64,000 nucleotides of DNA, from the NCBI GenBank assembly GCA_910576785.1, contig CAJTJG010000015.1:1-64000 (forward strand), read 5' to 3'. This document shows, piece after piece, positions 33,565-42,565 of the stretch. The notes beneath the pieces were generated by a model. That model did not search any database. It was not told the DNA's origin and saw only the letters and a program-made list of their open reading frames with translations. A program made the translations under genes and the position numbers. How positions within the stretch are numbered: position 1 is the stretch's first letter; each line of letters starts with the position of its first letter. This DNA comes from an uncultured Duncaniella sp. (GTDB taxonomy: Bacteria; Bacteroidota; Bacteroidia; Bacteroidales; Muribaculaceae).

Positions 33565-35061
33565 TCAGCAGTATTTCGACCAGTCCACGTTGCGCATATC
33601 GCCCGACGAGAGGAATTCCGTATGGAATGCCAGCGAAGCCTCGAGGGTGTGAGGTGTCTGGCCGCCACGGGTGGAGAGCTTGAGATAGTCGCGGAGCATA
33701 TCTCTGTAGATGGGGTGTGCGCAATTGTCGATTATGACATGTGCACGCTGCACCGGATCCAGACCGCGGAGGTCGGCTATGCCCTGGTCGGTGACGATGA
33801 CATCCACGGAGTGCTCGGTGTGGTCCACGTGCGATACCATGGGCACGATGTTGGATATCTTGCCCTCCTTGGTGATGGACGGACAGGAGAAGATGGATAC
33901 ATATGCGTTGCGTGTGAAGTCGCCCGAACCGCCGATACCGTTCATCATCCTTGTGCCTGTGACGTGGGTGGAGTTGATGTTGCCGAATATGTCAGCTTCG
34001 AGAGCCGTATTCATGGCTATGACGCCGAGTCGGCGTATCACCTCGGGATTGTTGGATATCTCAACGGGGCGGATCACAAGGTGTTTCTTGAAGAACTCGA
34101 TGTCGGATATCACCTCGTCCTCCACCTCGTTGCTCACTGTAAGCGAGCTTGTGGAGCCGAACTTGCAGCGGCCCTTCTTCATGAGATCGATCACGGCATC
34201 CTGGATCACCTCGGTGTACATCTCGAACGGAGGTATCTCCTTGGCATCGGCCAGTCCGTAGAGCACAGCGTTGGCCACATTGCCCACACCTGACTGGATA
34301 GGGAGGAAGGTGGAGGGGATGCGTCCGGCTTTCATCTCGCCGATGAGGAAGCGGCATACGTTGGCACCGATCATCTTGGTTGTATCGTCCAGCGGGGTGA
34401 AAGGCTTCACACCCTCGTAGTCATCGCTCATTACCACACCCACAATCTTCTCAGGATCGATCTTGAGCACGGGCGATCCGATGCGGTCGCTTGCCTTGAA
34501 GATGGGTATCTCGCCGCGGTTGGGGGGATCGAGAGGCAGGTAGATGTCATGCAGACCATAGAGGGCGTGGCGCAGCTTCTCGTTGAGCTCGATGATGACA
34601 CGCTTGGCCATCTTGGCTATGGTGGGGACATTGCCTACGCCGGTGCCTACCACTACCGTGCCGTCATCCTGGATATCGCTGGCCTCGATGATGGCGATGT
34701 CGATGTCGCCGAGGAAACCGTAGCGCAGTTTCTGGGCTGTCTCCGAGAGGTGGAGATCATAATAGTGTGCGTCGTGGCTGTTGATGCGTTTGCGCAGGTC
34801 GGGATGATTCTGATAGGGGGTGCGTCGGCCTATGGCATTGGCGCGGGCGAGTATGCCGTCACACTTGTCGCTTGTGGATGCGCCGGTGACAATGTTGATC
34901 TTGAAAGGTTCGCCCTGCTCATGGAGCTTCTCGGCTTTGGCGGCTATGGCCTGACTGACTACCTTGGGCGACCCGGGGGCGGTGAAGCCCGAAAATCCGC
35001 AGTTGCAGTCGTTGTAGAAAAGTTCTGCGGCCTCCTGCGGGGTGAGGATGGGGAATCTCAT
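33565..35061 (-). CDS. Succinyl-CoA:acetate CoA-transferase family protein
   Basis: This enzyme moves CoA between succinyl-CoA (or propionyl/butyryl-CoA) and acetate, and fits the pta-ackA fermentation scheme. The 498-residue protein has the acetyl-CoA hydrolase/transferase fold; Glu284 in PFEMYTEVIQD matches the catalytic glutamate of AarC-type transferases, and PIQSGVGNVANAVL (254-267) and the C-terminal HVTGTRMMNGIGGSGDF block are conserved. I chose the ATG at 35061 (MRFPILTPQEAAELF); the open frame extends 31 codons further without family similarity. Confidence 0.9.
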   Translation of the reverse strand: MRFPILTPQEAAELFYNDCNCGFSGFTAPGSPKVVSQAIAAKAEKLHEQGEPFKINIVTGASTSDKCDGILARANAIGRRTPYQNHPDLRKRINSHDAHYYDLHLSETAQKLRYGFLGDIDIAIIEASDIQDDGTVVVGTGVGNVPTIAKMAKRVIIELNEKLRHALYGLHDIYLPLDPPNRGEIPIFKASDRIGSPVLKIDPEKIVGVVMSDDYEGVKPFTPLDDTTKMIGANVCRFLIGEMKAGRIPSTFLPIQSGVGNVANAVLYGLADAKEIPPFEMYTEVIQDAVIDLMKKGRCKFGSTSSLTVSNEVEDEVISDIEFFKKHLVIRPVEISNNPEVIRRLGVIAMNTALEADIFGNINSTHVTGTRMMNGIGGSGDFTRNAYVSIFSCPSITKEGKISNIVPMVSHVDHTEHSVDVIVTDQGIADLRGLDPVQRAHVIIDNCAHPIYRDMLRDYLKLSTRGGQTPHTLEASLAFHTEFLSSGDMRNVDWSKYC

Positions 35062-35105
35062 ATTCGGTTTTATAGTGATTGTGATTGGTATCTCTTTAAG
35101 GGGAT

Positions 35106-35489
35106 TCAGAATTTTCTCTCTATGATCTGGGTGTCGATGATGGCCTGGCGCCAACGGGCATAGTGGGCCTCGCGGGCCTGCTGCTCTTCCTCGTAGGTGG
35201 GCATCGTAGCGGTGGATGCAGTGGCGCTCTCGTCCATTGTCGTATCCTCGGTGGTGTCAGCCTGCTCAGGGATGACCAGAGGGGTGTGGCGCCCCGCATG
35301 CGGCTGTGCCTCATGCCTGATGGCGGCGTCGGGCCTGGGCGGTGCAGGCCGTGCGACACGGGGCCGTGCGGCGACGGTCTTGCGTGTCTGTCCGGCAGTC
35401 GCGGATGGCTTTTTCTTGATCCGTTCCTTGATCTGCTCGTAGATTATGGCCCCGATTATGAGGACAATCCAGAGTAATAGTTTCTCCAT
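35106..35489 (-). CDS. Membrane-anchored small protein, unknown function
   Basis: A 127-residue protein starting with one hydrophobic helix (LLLWIVLIIGAIIYEQI, residues 4-20), then a Lys/Arg-rich stretch and a Pro/Arg/Ala-rich disordered region, with a short helical C-terminus (EEEQQAREAHYARWRQAI). This suggests an inner-membrane protein with a cytoplasmic tail. It is divergent from miaB and shares a bidirectional promoter with it. Confidence 0.6.
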   Translation of the reverse strand: MEKLLLWIVLIIGAIIYEQIKERIKKKPSATAGQTRKTVAARPRVARPAPPRPDAAIRHEAQPHAGRHTPLVIPEQADTTEDTTMDESATASTATMPTYEEEQQAREAHYARWRQAIIDTQIIERKF

Positions 35490-35504
35490 GTAGAGGAAAA
35501 TTCG

Positions 35505-35522
35505 TATTTTTGTGCAAAAATA
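35505..35522. promoter_or_regulatory. Symmetric divergent promoter core
   Basis: gtatttttg/caaaaatac is a 9-bp perfect palindrome with a 2-nt centre, giving TATTTTTG -7 boxes on both strands (35505-35512 for miaB, 35515-35522 for the small membrane protein). A TTTG at 35543-35546 (20-nt spacer) serves the minus strand; TTTC at 35481 sits at the same distance on the plus strand. Confidence 0.65.
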
Positions 35523-35562
35523 CGGAATATCGTGCTCTTTGCCAAAGTTTCAAATTAAAAAA

Positions 35563-36918
35563 ATGGGAAACAATCGTAAACTATATATAGAGACCTACGG
35601 CTGCCAGATGAATGTGGCTGACAGCGAGGTTGTGGCATCTGTGATGTCGACCGTCGGCTATGATCCGTCACCCTCGCTCGACGAGGCCGACGCAGTGCTG
35701 CTCAACACCTGCTCCATACGCGACAACGCCGAGCAGAAGATCCTATCGCGCCTGGCTTTTCTCAATTCGCTGCGCCGCAAGCGTGCCAAGACAGGCAATG
35801 GATTGATAATAGGTGTGATAGGTTGCATGGCCGAGCGTGTGCGCGAGGAGCTCGTCAGCAATCATGGCGTTGATCTCGTGGCCGGTCCTGACGCGTATCT
35901 CGACCTGCCCAATCTTTTCGCATCAGTCGAAGCCGGCGAGAAGGCTGTGAATGTGGAGCTGAGCACCACCGAGACATATCGCGACATCATCCCTGCCCGC
36001 ATCACAGGCAATGTGGTGAGTGGATGGGTCAGCATCATGCGCGGGTGCAACAACTTCTGCTCATACTGCATAGTGCCCTATACCCGTGGCCGCGAGCGCT
36101 CGCGGGCGCCTGAAAGCATACTTGCCGAGGTCAGGGATCTGCGTGACAGGGGCTTCCGCGAGGTGACCCTTCTGGGCCAGAATGTCAACAGTTACAGCTA
36201 CCGTCCCGAGGGGGCCGGCGATGAAGAGGCTGTCGACTTCCCCCGTCTGCTCGAGATGGTGTCGGATGCCGCCGGCGACGGCATGAGGGTGCGTTTCACC
36301 ACATCCCATCCCAAGGATATGGGCGATGACACGATAGCCGTCGTGGCCTCGCGTAAGAACATATGCAATCACATACACCTCCCTGTCCAGTCGGGCAGTG
36401 ACAGTGTGCTCAAGTCCATGAACCGTAAATATACCCGCGCATGGTATCTGGACCGTATAGCCGCCATACGCCGTGCCATACCTGACTGCGGTATATCCAC
36501 CGATCTCTTCACCGGTTTCCACAACGAGACCGAGGAGGACTTCCAGCAGACTCTGTCGCTGATGCGCGAGGTGGGATTCGACTCCTCGTTCATGTTCAAG
36601 TATTCCGAGCGACCGGGCACTCTCGCCGCCCGAACCATGCCTGACAATGTGCCGGAGGATGTGAAGATAGACCGTCTGAACCGCATGATAGCGTTGCAGA
36701 ACCGGCTCTCGCTCGAGAGCAACCTCCGGGATGTGGGCAAGGTGTTCGATGTGCTTGTGGAGGGTGTGTCCAAGCGATCGAAGGAGCAGATGGTGGGGCG
36801 CACCCAGCAGAACAAGACCGTGGTGTTCGACCGTGGCGATGCCCGCGTGGGCATGACTGTACCGGTCCTTGTCAAGGCTGCGACATCGGCCACACTCACG
36901 GGCGAAATAGCCGGATGA
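35563..36918 (+). CDS. miaB: tRNA-2-methylthio-N6-dimethylallyladenosine synthase
   Basis: MiaB is a radical-SAM enzyme that adds the methylthio group at A37 of tRNAs. The 451-residue protein has the N-terminal cluster cysteines starting at ETYGCQMN (Cys14), NTCSIR and GCMAER, the radical-SAM triad in RGCNNFCSYC, and a C-terminal TRAM domain. The ATG at 35563 gives the conserved start GNNRKLYIETYGCQMN; the longer frame upstream enters the promoter. The next gene overlaps it by 4 nt. Confidence 0.95.
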   Translation: MGNNRKLYIETYGCQMNVADSEVVASVMSTVGYDPSPSLDEADAVLLNTCSIRDNAEQKILSRLAFLNSLRRKRAKTGNGLIIGVIGCMAERVREELVSNHGVDLVAGPDAYLDLPNLFASVEAGEKAVNVELSTTETYRDIIPARITGNVVSGWVSIMRGCNNFCSYCIVPYTRGRERSRAPESILAEVRDLRDRGFREVTLLGQNVNSYSYRPEGAGDEEAVDFPRLLEMVSDAAGDGMRVRFTTSHPKDMGDDTIAVVASRKNICNHIHLPVQSGSDSVLKSMNRKYTRAWYLDRIAAIRRAIPDCGISTDLFTGFHNETEEDFQQTLSLMREVGFDSSFMFKYSERPGTLAARTMPDNVPEDVKIDRLNRMIALQNRLSLESNLRDVGKVFDVLVEGVSKRSKEQMVGRTQQNKTVVFDRGDARVGMTVPVLVKAATSATLTGEIAG

Positions 36919-37523
36919 CAATGGATTACAGAAAACTACTGTTCAACATAGATATACCCTCGCGCCAGGCTCCCGGCGAGGGGAAGCTCCTTGTGTCGGA
37001 GCCATTTCTGCATGAGGATCATTTTGACCACGCCGTGGTACTCCTGGTGGACTATGAGAAGGATGGCCCGGCCATGGGCGTGGTGGTCAACAACGAGACA
37101 CGCTATTCGCTTCAGGAGCTTATAGCCGATATCAAGGTGGAGGAGCGTATACCGGTCTATTCCGGTGGCCCTGTGGCCGACGATCACCTGTACTTCCTCC
37201 ACACCCTCGGTGATCTCATACCGGAGACCAACCCCGTATGCGACGGATTGTGGCTCGGCGGTGATTTCGACGCCATGCGTGCCATAATCAACGACGGATA
37301 TCCCATCGAGGGAAATCTGCGGTTCTTCCTCGGCTACAGCGGATGGTCGGGCAGTCAGCTCGACGAGGAGATAGAGCGCAACGTATGGGCTGTGACAAGG
37401 ACCGGCGACCCGCATGCGCTGCTGAGTGCGGCGGGCGACTCGTTCTGGCACTCCGTGGTCAGGTCGATGGGCCGCGAGTACCGCGGATGGCTCTATCATC
37501 CCCGCAATCCGCGGGCAAACTGA
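36915..37523 (+). CDS. YqgE/AlgH family protein
   Basis: A 202-residue cytosolic protein of the YqgE/AlgH family (DUF179): it has GKLLVSEPFLHEDHFDHAVVLLVDY (about 24-48), VYSGGPV, and FFLGYSGWSGSQLDEEI near 138-154. The family's molecular role is unknown. The ATG overlaps the miaB stop (ATGA); a second ATG two codons later is possible. Confidence 0.9.
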   Translation: MTMDYRKLLFNIDIPSRQAPGEGKLLVSEPFLHEDHFDHAVVLLVDYEKDGPAMGVVVNNETRYSLQELIADIKVEERIPVYSGGPVADDHLYFLHTLGDLIPETNPVCDGLWLGGDFDAMRAIINDGYPIEGNLRFFLGYSGWSGSQLDEEIERNVWAVTRTGDPHALLSAAGDSFWHSVVRSMGREYRGWLYHPRNPRAN

Positions 37524-37594
37524 CGATACGATGCAATAATTCAGATTCGTTCACGTTTATTTTAAGTATTGATAATAATCTAAGAAACCATATA

Positions 37595-38395
37595 ATGAAG
37601 GTAAAGACATACCTCATGGCCCTGCTTGTTCTTGTCGCGGCCACATCATGCAGTTCCCGCAAAACGGCACTCACGTATTTCAAGGATATTGACGCCGGAC
37701 ATCTCGCGGCAGTACCGGCTGACAGTTACCTCCCGGAGATAAAACCCGACGATGAACTTCTTATCACGGTGACATCGCCCAACCCCGAAGCTACTGCCAT
37801 ATACAATCTTCCGTCGGTCAACCCCGCCACCAAGGCATCGGCATCGGCCCCCTCCACCTCCAAGCAGCAGACATATGTGGTTTCATCAAAGGGCGATATA
37901 GATTTTCCGGGACTCGGACGTCTGCATGTGGCCGGCAAGAATGTCGAGCAGGTGCAGGAGGAGATTCTGGCAGGCATAAGGGCTGATGTAGCCGACGCAC
38001 AGGTATACGTGTCGCTCGAAAATTTCTACGTCAACGTGGCCGGCGAGGTGGAGAGACCCGGACGTCTGAAGGTCAATTCCAACAGATTCACCGTGCTCGA
38101 CGCTCTCTCTGAGGCCGGCGATCTCACCCCCTATGGCGAACGTGATAATGTGCTTGTGATCAGGGAGAAGGATGGCAAACGTGAGTCTGTGCGCCTGAAT
38201 CTCTCCTCGGCCGAGGCTCTCAACTCACCGTTCTTCTATCTGGAGCAGAACGATTATATATATGTGGAGCCTAACAAGATCCGAGAGAGCAACTCGCGCT
38301 ACAACCAGCAGAATTCCTACCGACTGCAGGTGGCCACGACGATAGTGAGCGTGGCATCGGTGATCACATCCCTCGTCATAGCACTCACAAGATAA
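37595..38395 (+). CDS. Polysaccharide export lipoprotein (Wza-like)
   Basis: A 266-residue outer-membrane lipoprotein with lipobox AATSC (Cys19). Residues about 45-150 form the polysaccharide export domain (LPEIKPDDELLITVTSPNPEA) and about 155-235 an SLBB domain (VNVAGEVERPGRLKV...TVLDALSEAGDLTPYGERDNVLVIR); one hydrophobic C-terminal helix follows. It would form the outer-membrane channel working with the tyrosine kinase encoded 10 nt downstream. The start at 37595 is set by the signal peptide. Confidence 0.9.
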   Translation: MKVKTYLMALLVLVAATSCSSRKTALTYFKDIDAGHLAAVPADSYLPEIKPDDELLITVTSPNPEATAIYNLPSVNPATKASASAPSTSKQQTYVVSSKGDIDFPGLGRLHVAGKNVEQVQEEILAGIRADVADAQVYVSLENFYVNVAGEVERPGRLKVNSNRFTVLDALSEAGDLTPYGERDNVLVIREKDGKRESVRLNLSSAEALNSPFFYLEQNDYIYVEPNKIRESNSRYNQQNSYRLQVATTIVSVASVITSLVIALTR

Positions 38396-38405
38396 CGGCA
38401 CCACC

Positions 38406-40700
38406 ATGGCAAAAAGCAAGAAAGCAAACGATTTCATTGATCTGCACGCTCTGTTAAAGAGCTATGCATCGAAATGGTACTATTTTGTGATCTCGATGGT
38501 CATATGCGGCGCTCTGGGATACCTCTACACCCGTAGTCATGCGCGCCCGATGGCTGTGAGAGCCAATATACTTATCTCGCCCGAGAGCGACAGTCCGCTC
38601 GGGGGCGGTGCGATGGGTGGACTGGGGTCGCTCTTCGGCTCCAACGCCTATGTGGATGATGAGATTTTCGTCATCAGTTCGCATTCGCTCTTCCGCAACG
38701 TGGCCCGCGACCTCGAGCTGAACAAGACCCATATGGTCAAGGACGGTTTCCTCAAGTCACATCTCGCATATCCCGACTTCCCGATCGATGTCGTGGCTCC
38801 GGGCGTGGCCGATACTCTACGTCAGACCCTCGTCTTCGTAGTGAAGGTGGACAAGTCAGGAAAGGCCGACATAGATGTGAAGGTAAAGAAGGACAAGATC
38901 GTGGAGATGGAGAATGTGGCGCTCCCCGCGGTGGTGAAGTGCCCCTACGGCGACTTCACCGTCACCCCCACAGCCTATTATCACAAAGGGGAGAAGCTCA
39001 AGACCACCATCGTGTTCTCCGGCTATGAGAGTGCCGCCGAGTCGCTGACGGACAATGTCGTGGCCGAGATAGCCAGCCGCAAGAGCAATGTCATCGAGCT
39101 CGGCTACGATATATCCAATCCTGCTCTGGGAAGCGCCGTGCTCAACGAGATACTCGCCAAGTACAACGAGCGTGGTGTGGCCGAGAAGAATCTACAGGGC
39201 GAGAAGACGGCATCCTTCCTCAACGACCGCATACAACTCCTTGCCAAGGATCTCAACGAGGCCGAGGTGGCTATACAGAACTACAAGGAGGGTCATGGCA
39301 TAATCGATGTGCTCGCCGAGGCTGAATATCAGACCGCCAAGAAGGGGACGCTCGAGAGCGCCATGCTCGAGCAGGAGACAGAGATGGAGGTGCTGCGTCT
39401 GACACGCGACTACTTCACTGATCCGGCCCATTCGGATGATCTCGTGCCCATGACGGTGTCCAACGAGGCTGTGGCACGCGGCATAGAGAAGCATAACGAG
39501 CTTGTGCTCAAGCGTCTCGAATTGCTCGAGAGCGCCAAGCCTGACAACTTTGCCGTAAAGCAGCTTACAAAGCAGATAGACCTGTCAAGAGCCAATCTCA
39601 TCACCACCACCGACCGTGTGCTCGAGAGTGCCAATCTCAAGCTCAACGATATCCGCGCGGAGAAGAACCGCACCGACTCGCGTCTCGGCTCCATACCCAC
39701 CCAGGAGCGTGAGTATCTCAACATGAAGCGTCAGCAGGAGGTGAAGCAGGAGCTGTACCTCTTCCTGCTCCAGCGTCAGGAGGAGAACTCCATGATGCTT
39801 GCCAACGCCGTGTCGAAGGGCAAGATCATCGACGAGGCCTTCACTCTCAGCGAGCCTCTCGGCATGTCGCCCAAGATGATCCTCTTCATAGCTCTTGTCA
39901 TCGGACTCATCATACCTCCGTTCGTGATATACCTGCGCAAGGTGATACGCAACAAATTCGAGACACGCGAGGAGGCCGAGAAGCATCTTACCGCTCCTGT
40001 GCTCGGCGAGATGTGTATCGACCGGTCGGGTCGCCGTCTGGTTGTGTCCGAGCATGACACTTCGTCGGCCACTGAGCTGTTCCGTCTCCTGCGGTCCAAC
40101 CTGCAGTTCATGCTCAGCGATCCCAACGACAAGGTGGTGCTCATGACATCCACCCGGTCGGGCGAGGGCAAGTCGTTCATCTCCATCAATCTCGCCGCCT
40201 CTCTCTCCATTCTTCAGGGCAAGAAGGTGCTCCTTGTGGGCATGGATATACGCAACCCGCAGATAGCCAATTATCTCGGCATCAATCCACCGCTTGGTCT
40301 CACCAACTACCTGTCGTCCGACGCTGTGTCGCTCAAGTCGATCATCGTGCCCATGGAGGGGCTGCCCAACCTTGACCTCATCGTGGCCGGTCCGATACCC
40401 CCCAACCCCGCCGAGCTTCTGAACTCGCGCAAGGTGGACGATCTTTTCGCCGAGCTGCGCAAACATTACGACTATATCGTGGTTGACTCCGCTCCCGTAG
40501 GAATGGTGAGTGACACATTCACCCTCGACCGTATATCGGACGCCACCATATATGTGACACGTGTGAACTACAGCTCGCTCCAGGATCTCCGTTTCATCGA
40601 GGATGTGTATGAGGAGAAGAGGCTCAAGAAGCTCTCTGTGGTCATCAACGGCACTACCTCCAAGAAGGGCTACGGCTACGGCCAGAACAAGAAGAATTAA
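38406..40700 (+). CDS. Polysaccharide co-polymerase / BY-tyrosine kinase (Wzc-like)
   Basis: This 764-residue inner-membrane protein controls export and chain length of a surface polysaccharide. TM1 is near residues 25-42 (WYYFVISMVICGALGYLY); a Wzz-type periplasmic region with coiled coils follows; TM2 is near 493-512. The cytoplasmic BY-kinase has Walker A STRSGEGKSF (about 581-590), Walker A' LLVGMDIRNP and Walker B YIVVDSAP. The C-terminus has only two tyrosines (KKGYGYGQ), fewer than the usual cluster. It lies between the Wza-like and the polymerase genes. Confidence 0.92.
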   Translation: MAKSKKANDFIDLHALLKSYASKWYYFVISMVICGALGYLYTRSHARPMAVRANILISPESDSPLGGGAMGGLGSLFGSNAYVDDEIFVISSHSLFRNVARDLELNKTHMVKDGFLKSHLAYPDFPIDVVAPGVADTLRQTLVFVVKVDKSGKADIDVKVKKDKIVEMENVALPAVVKCPYGDFTVTPTAYYHKGEKLKTTIVFSGYESAAESLTDNVVAEIASRKSNVIELGYDISNPALGSAVLNEILAKYNERGVAEKNLQGEKTASFLNDRIQLLAKDLNEAEVAIQNYKEGHGIIDVLAEAEYQTAKKGTLESAMLEQETEMEVLRLTRDYFTDPAHSDDLVPMTVSNEAVARGIEKHNELVLKRLELLESAKPDNFAVKQLTKQIDLSRANLITTTDRVLESANLKLNDIRAEKNRTDSRLGSIPTQEREYLNMKRQQEVKQELYLFLLQRQEENSMMLANAVSKGKIIDEAFTLSEPLGMSPKMILFIALVIGLIIPPFVIYLRKVIRNKFETREEAEKHLTAPVLGEMCIDRSGRRLVVSEHDTSSATELFRLLRSNLQFMLSDPNDKVVLMTSTRSGEGKSFISINLAASLSILQGKKVLLVGMDIRNPQIANYLGINPPLGLTNYLSSDAVSLKSIIVPMEGLPNLDLIVAGPIPPNPAELLNSRKVDDLFAELRKHYDYIVVDSAPVGMVSDTFTLDRISDATIYVTRVNYSSLQDLRFIEDVYEEKRLKKLSVVINGTTSKKGYGYGQNKKN

Positions 40701-40733
40701 TCATCACAACATCATCACCATAGCGTCCGCGCC

Positions 40734-42056
40734 ATGCTCGTAGAGAAGTACAGGATTATCTCAGTACTGATATTCGCCGCCGTCTGGGTGCAGATGTGCA
40801 TTGGTTTCATTTCCGATGAGATCATTCCGGTAGGCGGTGTTGTCTCCATAGCGTTCCTGTTTGCCGACGTGGTCTTTCTCGTGGCCGGACTGCTCATGAT
40901 GCGTACCCGCAGGGATTTCTTTTTCCTGCTGACTTTCGTGGGTATAGCCGCAGTGTCCACAATAGTCAACGACCAGTCGCTCGCTGATGTACTCAACGGC
41001 TCGAGAGAGTTCTTCGGACTGCTGTTTGTCATACCGGTGATACGCTTCATGCTCCTGTCGAAGGATGGGGCACGCTTTGCCCGGTCGGTGGACACGCAGC
41101 TGAAGTGGTTTCTTGTCGTGCAGGCATTTGCCGTGACATATCAGTTCATCAAATACGGGGCCAATGACCATGGCGGCGGTACGTTCGGCTATGGTGGCTC
41201 GGGCCAGGTGTCGTCGCTGATATACATGGTGTCATATTATCTGGTGATGAAGAACTGGGACAGCGGGAAGACATTTCTCAGGAATCTGCATGCCAACCGC
41301 TGGTGGGTGCTGCTGCTCTACCCCACGTTTCTCAACGAGACAAAGGTGAGCTTCGTGTTCCTGGTGGTCTACTTCATGACACTCACCGAGATCAACCGTC
41401 ATTTCATATTCAGGACCATCAAGGTGCTTCCTGTCATGATATTGGTGATAGTGGGTGCCGGATGGGTATATTTCGCCACCACTCCGGCCGATGCCGACGA
41501 GATGATGACAGTGGAGTTCTTCGACTCATATCTCGTGGGGCAGGATATCGATGAGATAGTCGAGAAGGCCATCATGGTGCAGGACGAAGGTCTGGTAGGC
41601 GAGAGTGACTTTCTCGTGGATGTGCCCCGTTTCGGCAAGGTGTTCCTTGTGCCCGAGGCGCTCAGCCACACCAAGGGGGGCATGTGGCTCGGCGCCGGAC
41701 TCGGCCAGTTCAAGGGCGGAAACCTTGTCAAGAAAAGCCAGTTTGCCTCGCGCTACCAATGGTTGCTCTACGGCAGTGTGCTCTTCCTCTTTTTCGTGCT
41801 CATACAGCTGGGCATAGTGGGAGTGATATGGTTTGCCGCCGATGTCATCACGGCTGTGTTTGTGAAGAACACACGGTCGGTCTACGGTATCAACGTGTCG
41901 CTATATGTGCTGATGAACATATTGATCTCCGTGATATACAACGACCAGATGAGATACATCTCGGTGTGTTTCCTGATGTTCTATCTGGTCATGTGGGGAC
42001 TGCAGCCCGCAGGCGATGCGGATCAGAAATTGACCCCGAGGGTAAGGGTGGCATGA
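40734..42056 (+). CDS. O-antigen polymerase/ligase-like membrane protein
   Basis: A 440-residue polytopic membrane protein with about 10-12 hydrophobic helices and one long soluble loop (about 245-330). The arrangement and the position directly after Wza- and Wzc-like genes point to the Wzy/WaaL polymerase-ligase superfamily, although no specific sequence signature allows separation of polymerase from ligase. Its 3' end overlaps the convergent outer-membrane gene by 34 nt. Confidence 0.7.
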   Translation: MLVEKYRIISVLIFAAVWVQMCIGFISDEIIPVGGVVSIAFLFADVVFLVAGLLMMRTRRDFFFLLTFVGIAAVSTIVNDQSLADVLNGSREFFGLLFVIPVIRFMLLSKDGARFARSVDTQLKWFLVVQAFAVTYQFIKYGANDHGGGTFGYGGSGQVSSLIYMVSYYLVMKNWDSGKTFLRNLHANRWWVLLLYPTFLNETKVSFVFLVVYFMTLTEINRHFIFRTIKVLPVMILVIVGAGWVYFATTPADADEMMTVEFFDSYLVGQDIDEIVEKAIMVQDEGLVGESDFLVDVPRFGKVFLVPEALSHTKGGMWLGAGLGQFKGGNLVKKSQFASRYQWLLYGSVLFLFFVLIQLGIVGVIWFAADVITAVFVKNTRSVYGINVSLYVLMNILISVIYNDQMRYISVCFLMFYLVMWGLQPAGDADQKLTPRVRVA

Positions 42057-42565
42057 TTGAGGCCATGCACCAGAGTGTCGGCCTTGTCCCCTTTGAATGT
42101 CATGGAGTTGTAGGTATAGGAGAGCACGAGATACGATCCGAACGTCTTACCCTTGGCGAGATCTATGCCTACTCCCGGCTGGACGAACAGGTTGGTACGG
42201 TCGGGTATGCCGGGCGCACGGTTGAAGGCTATGCCGCAGCGCATGTCGGCAAACACGAGTTTCGGCGTCCGTGAGAATGATGTGCGCACTATGCCGTAGA
42301 TCGGATAGGCGCGGCATGAGTTGGATATCATCATGTCTATACCAAGCCCTATTCCCGCTATTCTAAGCCATTCGTTGCGGTAGCCCGCCAATACGGAAAT
42401 GTTGAGCGACGACATGTCGTCGCCCCCCATGTCAATACCGGTTCCGGCTTCCGCGCCCCACACGAACGGGGATACGCCTGTGGTGGTGGTGACGCCGGTA
42501 GTGTCGGCTGCTGCTGTGTGGCATAGCGACAGTAGCATCAGTATGGCTGCTATGCCGGCTCTCAT
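42023..42565 (-). CDS. Small outer-membrane beta-barrel-like protein
   Basis: A 180-residue protein with signal peptide (about 1-20, ending TAAADT), Thr-rich mature N-terminus, and alternating strands ending LTLGVNF. It has the same size, topology and aromatic end as the proteins at 7908 and 25478, and the segment FVQPGVGIDL resembles FAEPGIVLSP there, but similarity is weaker. Its ATG overlaps the prmA stop (4 nt). Function unknown. Confidence 0.65.
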   Translation of the reverse strand: MRAGIAAILMLLSLCHTAAADTTGVTTTTGVSPFVWGAEAGTGIDMGGDDMSSLNISVLAGYRNEWLRIAGIGLGIDMMISNSCRAYPIYGIVRTSFSRTPKLVFADMRCGIAFNRAPGIPDRTNLFVQPGVGIDLAKGKTFGSYLVLSYTYNSMTFKGDKADTLVHGLNHATLTLGVNF

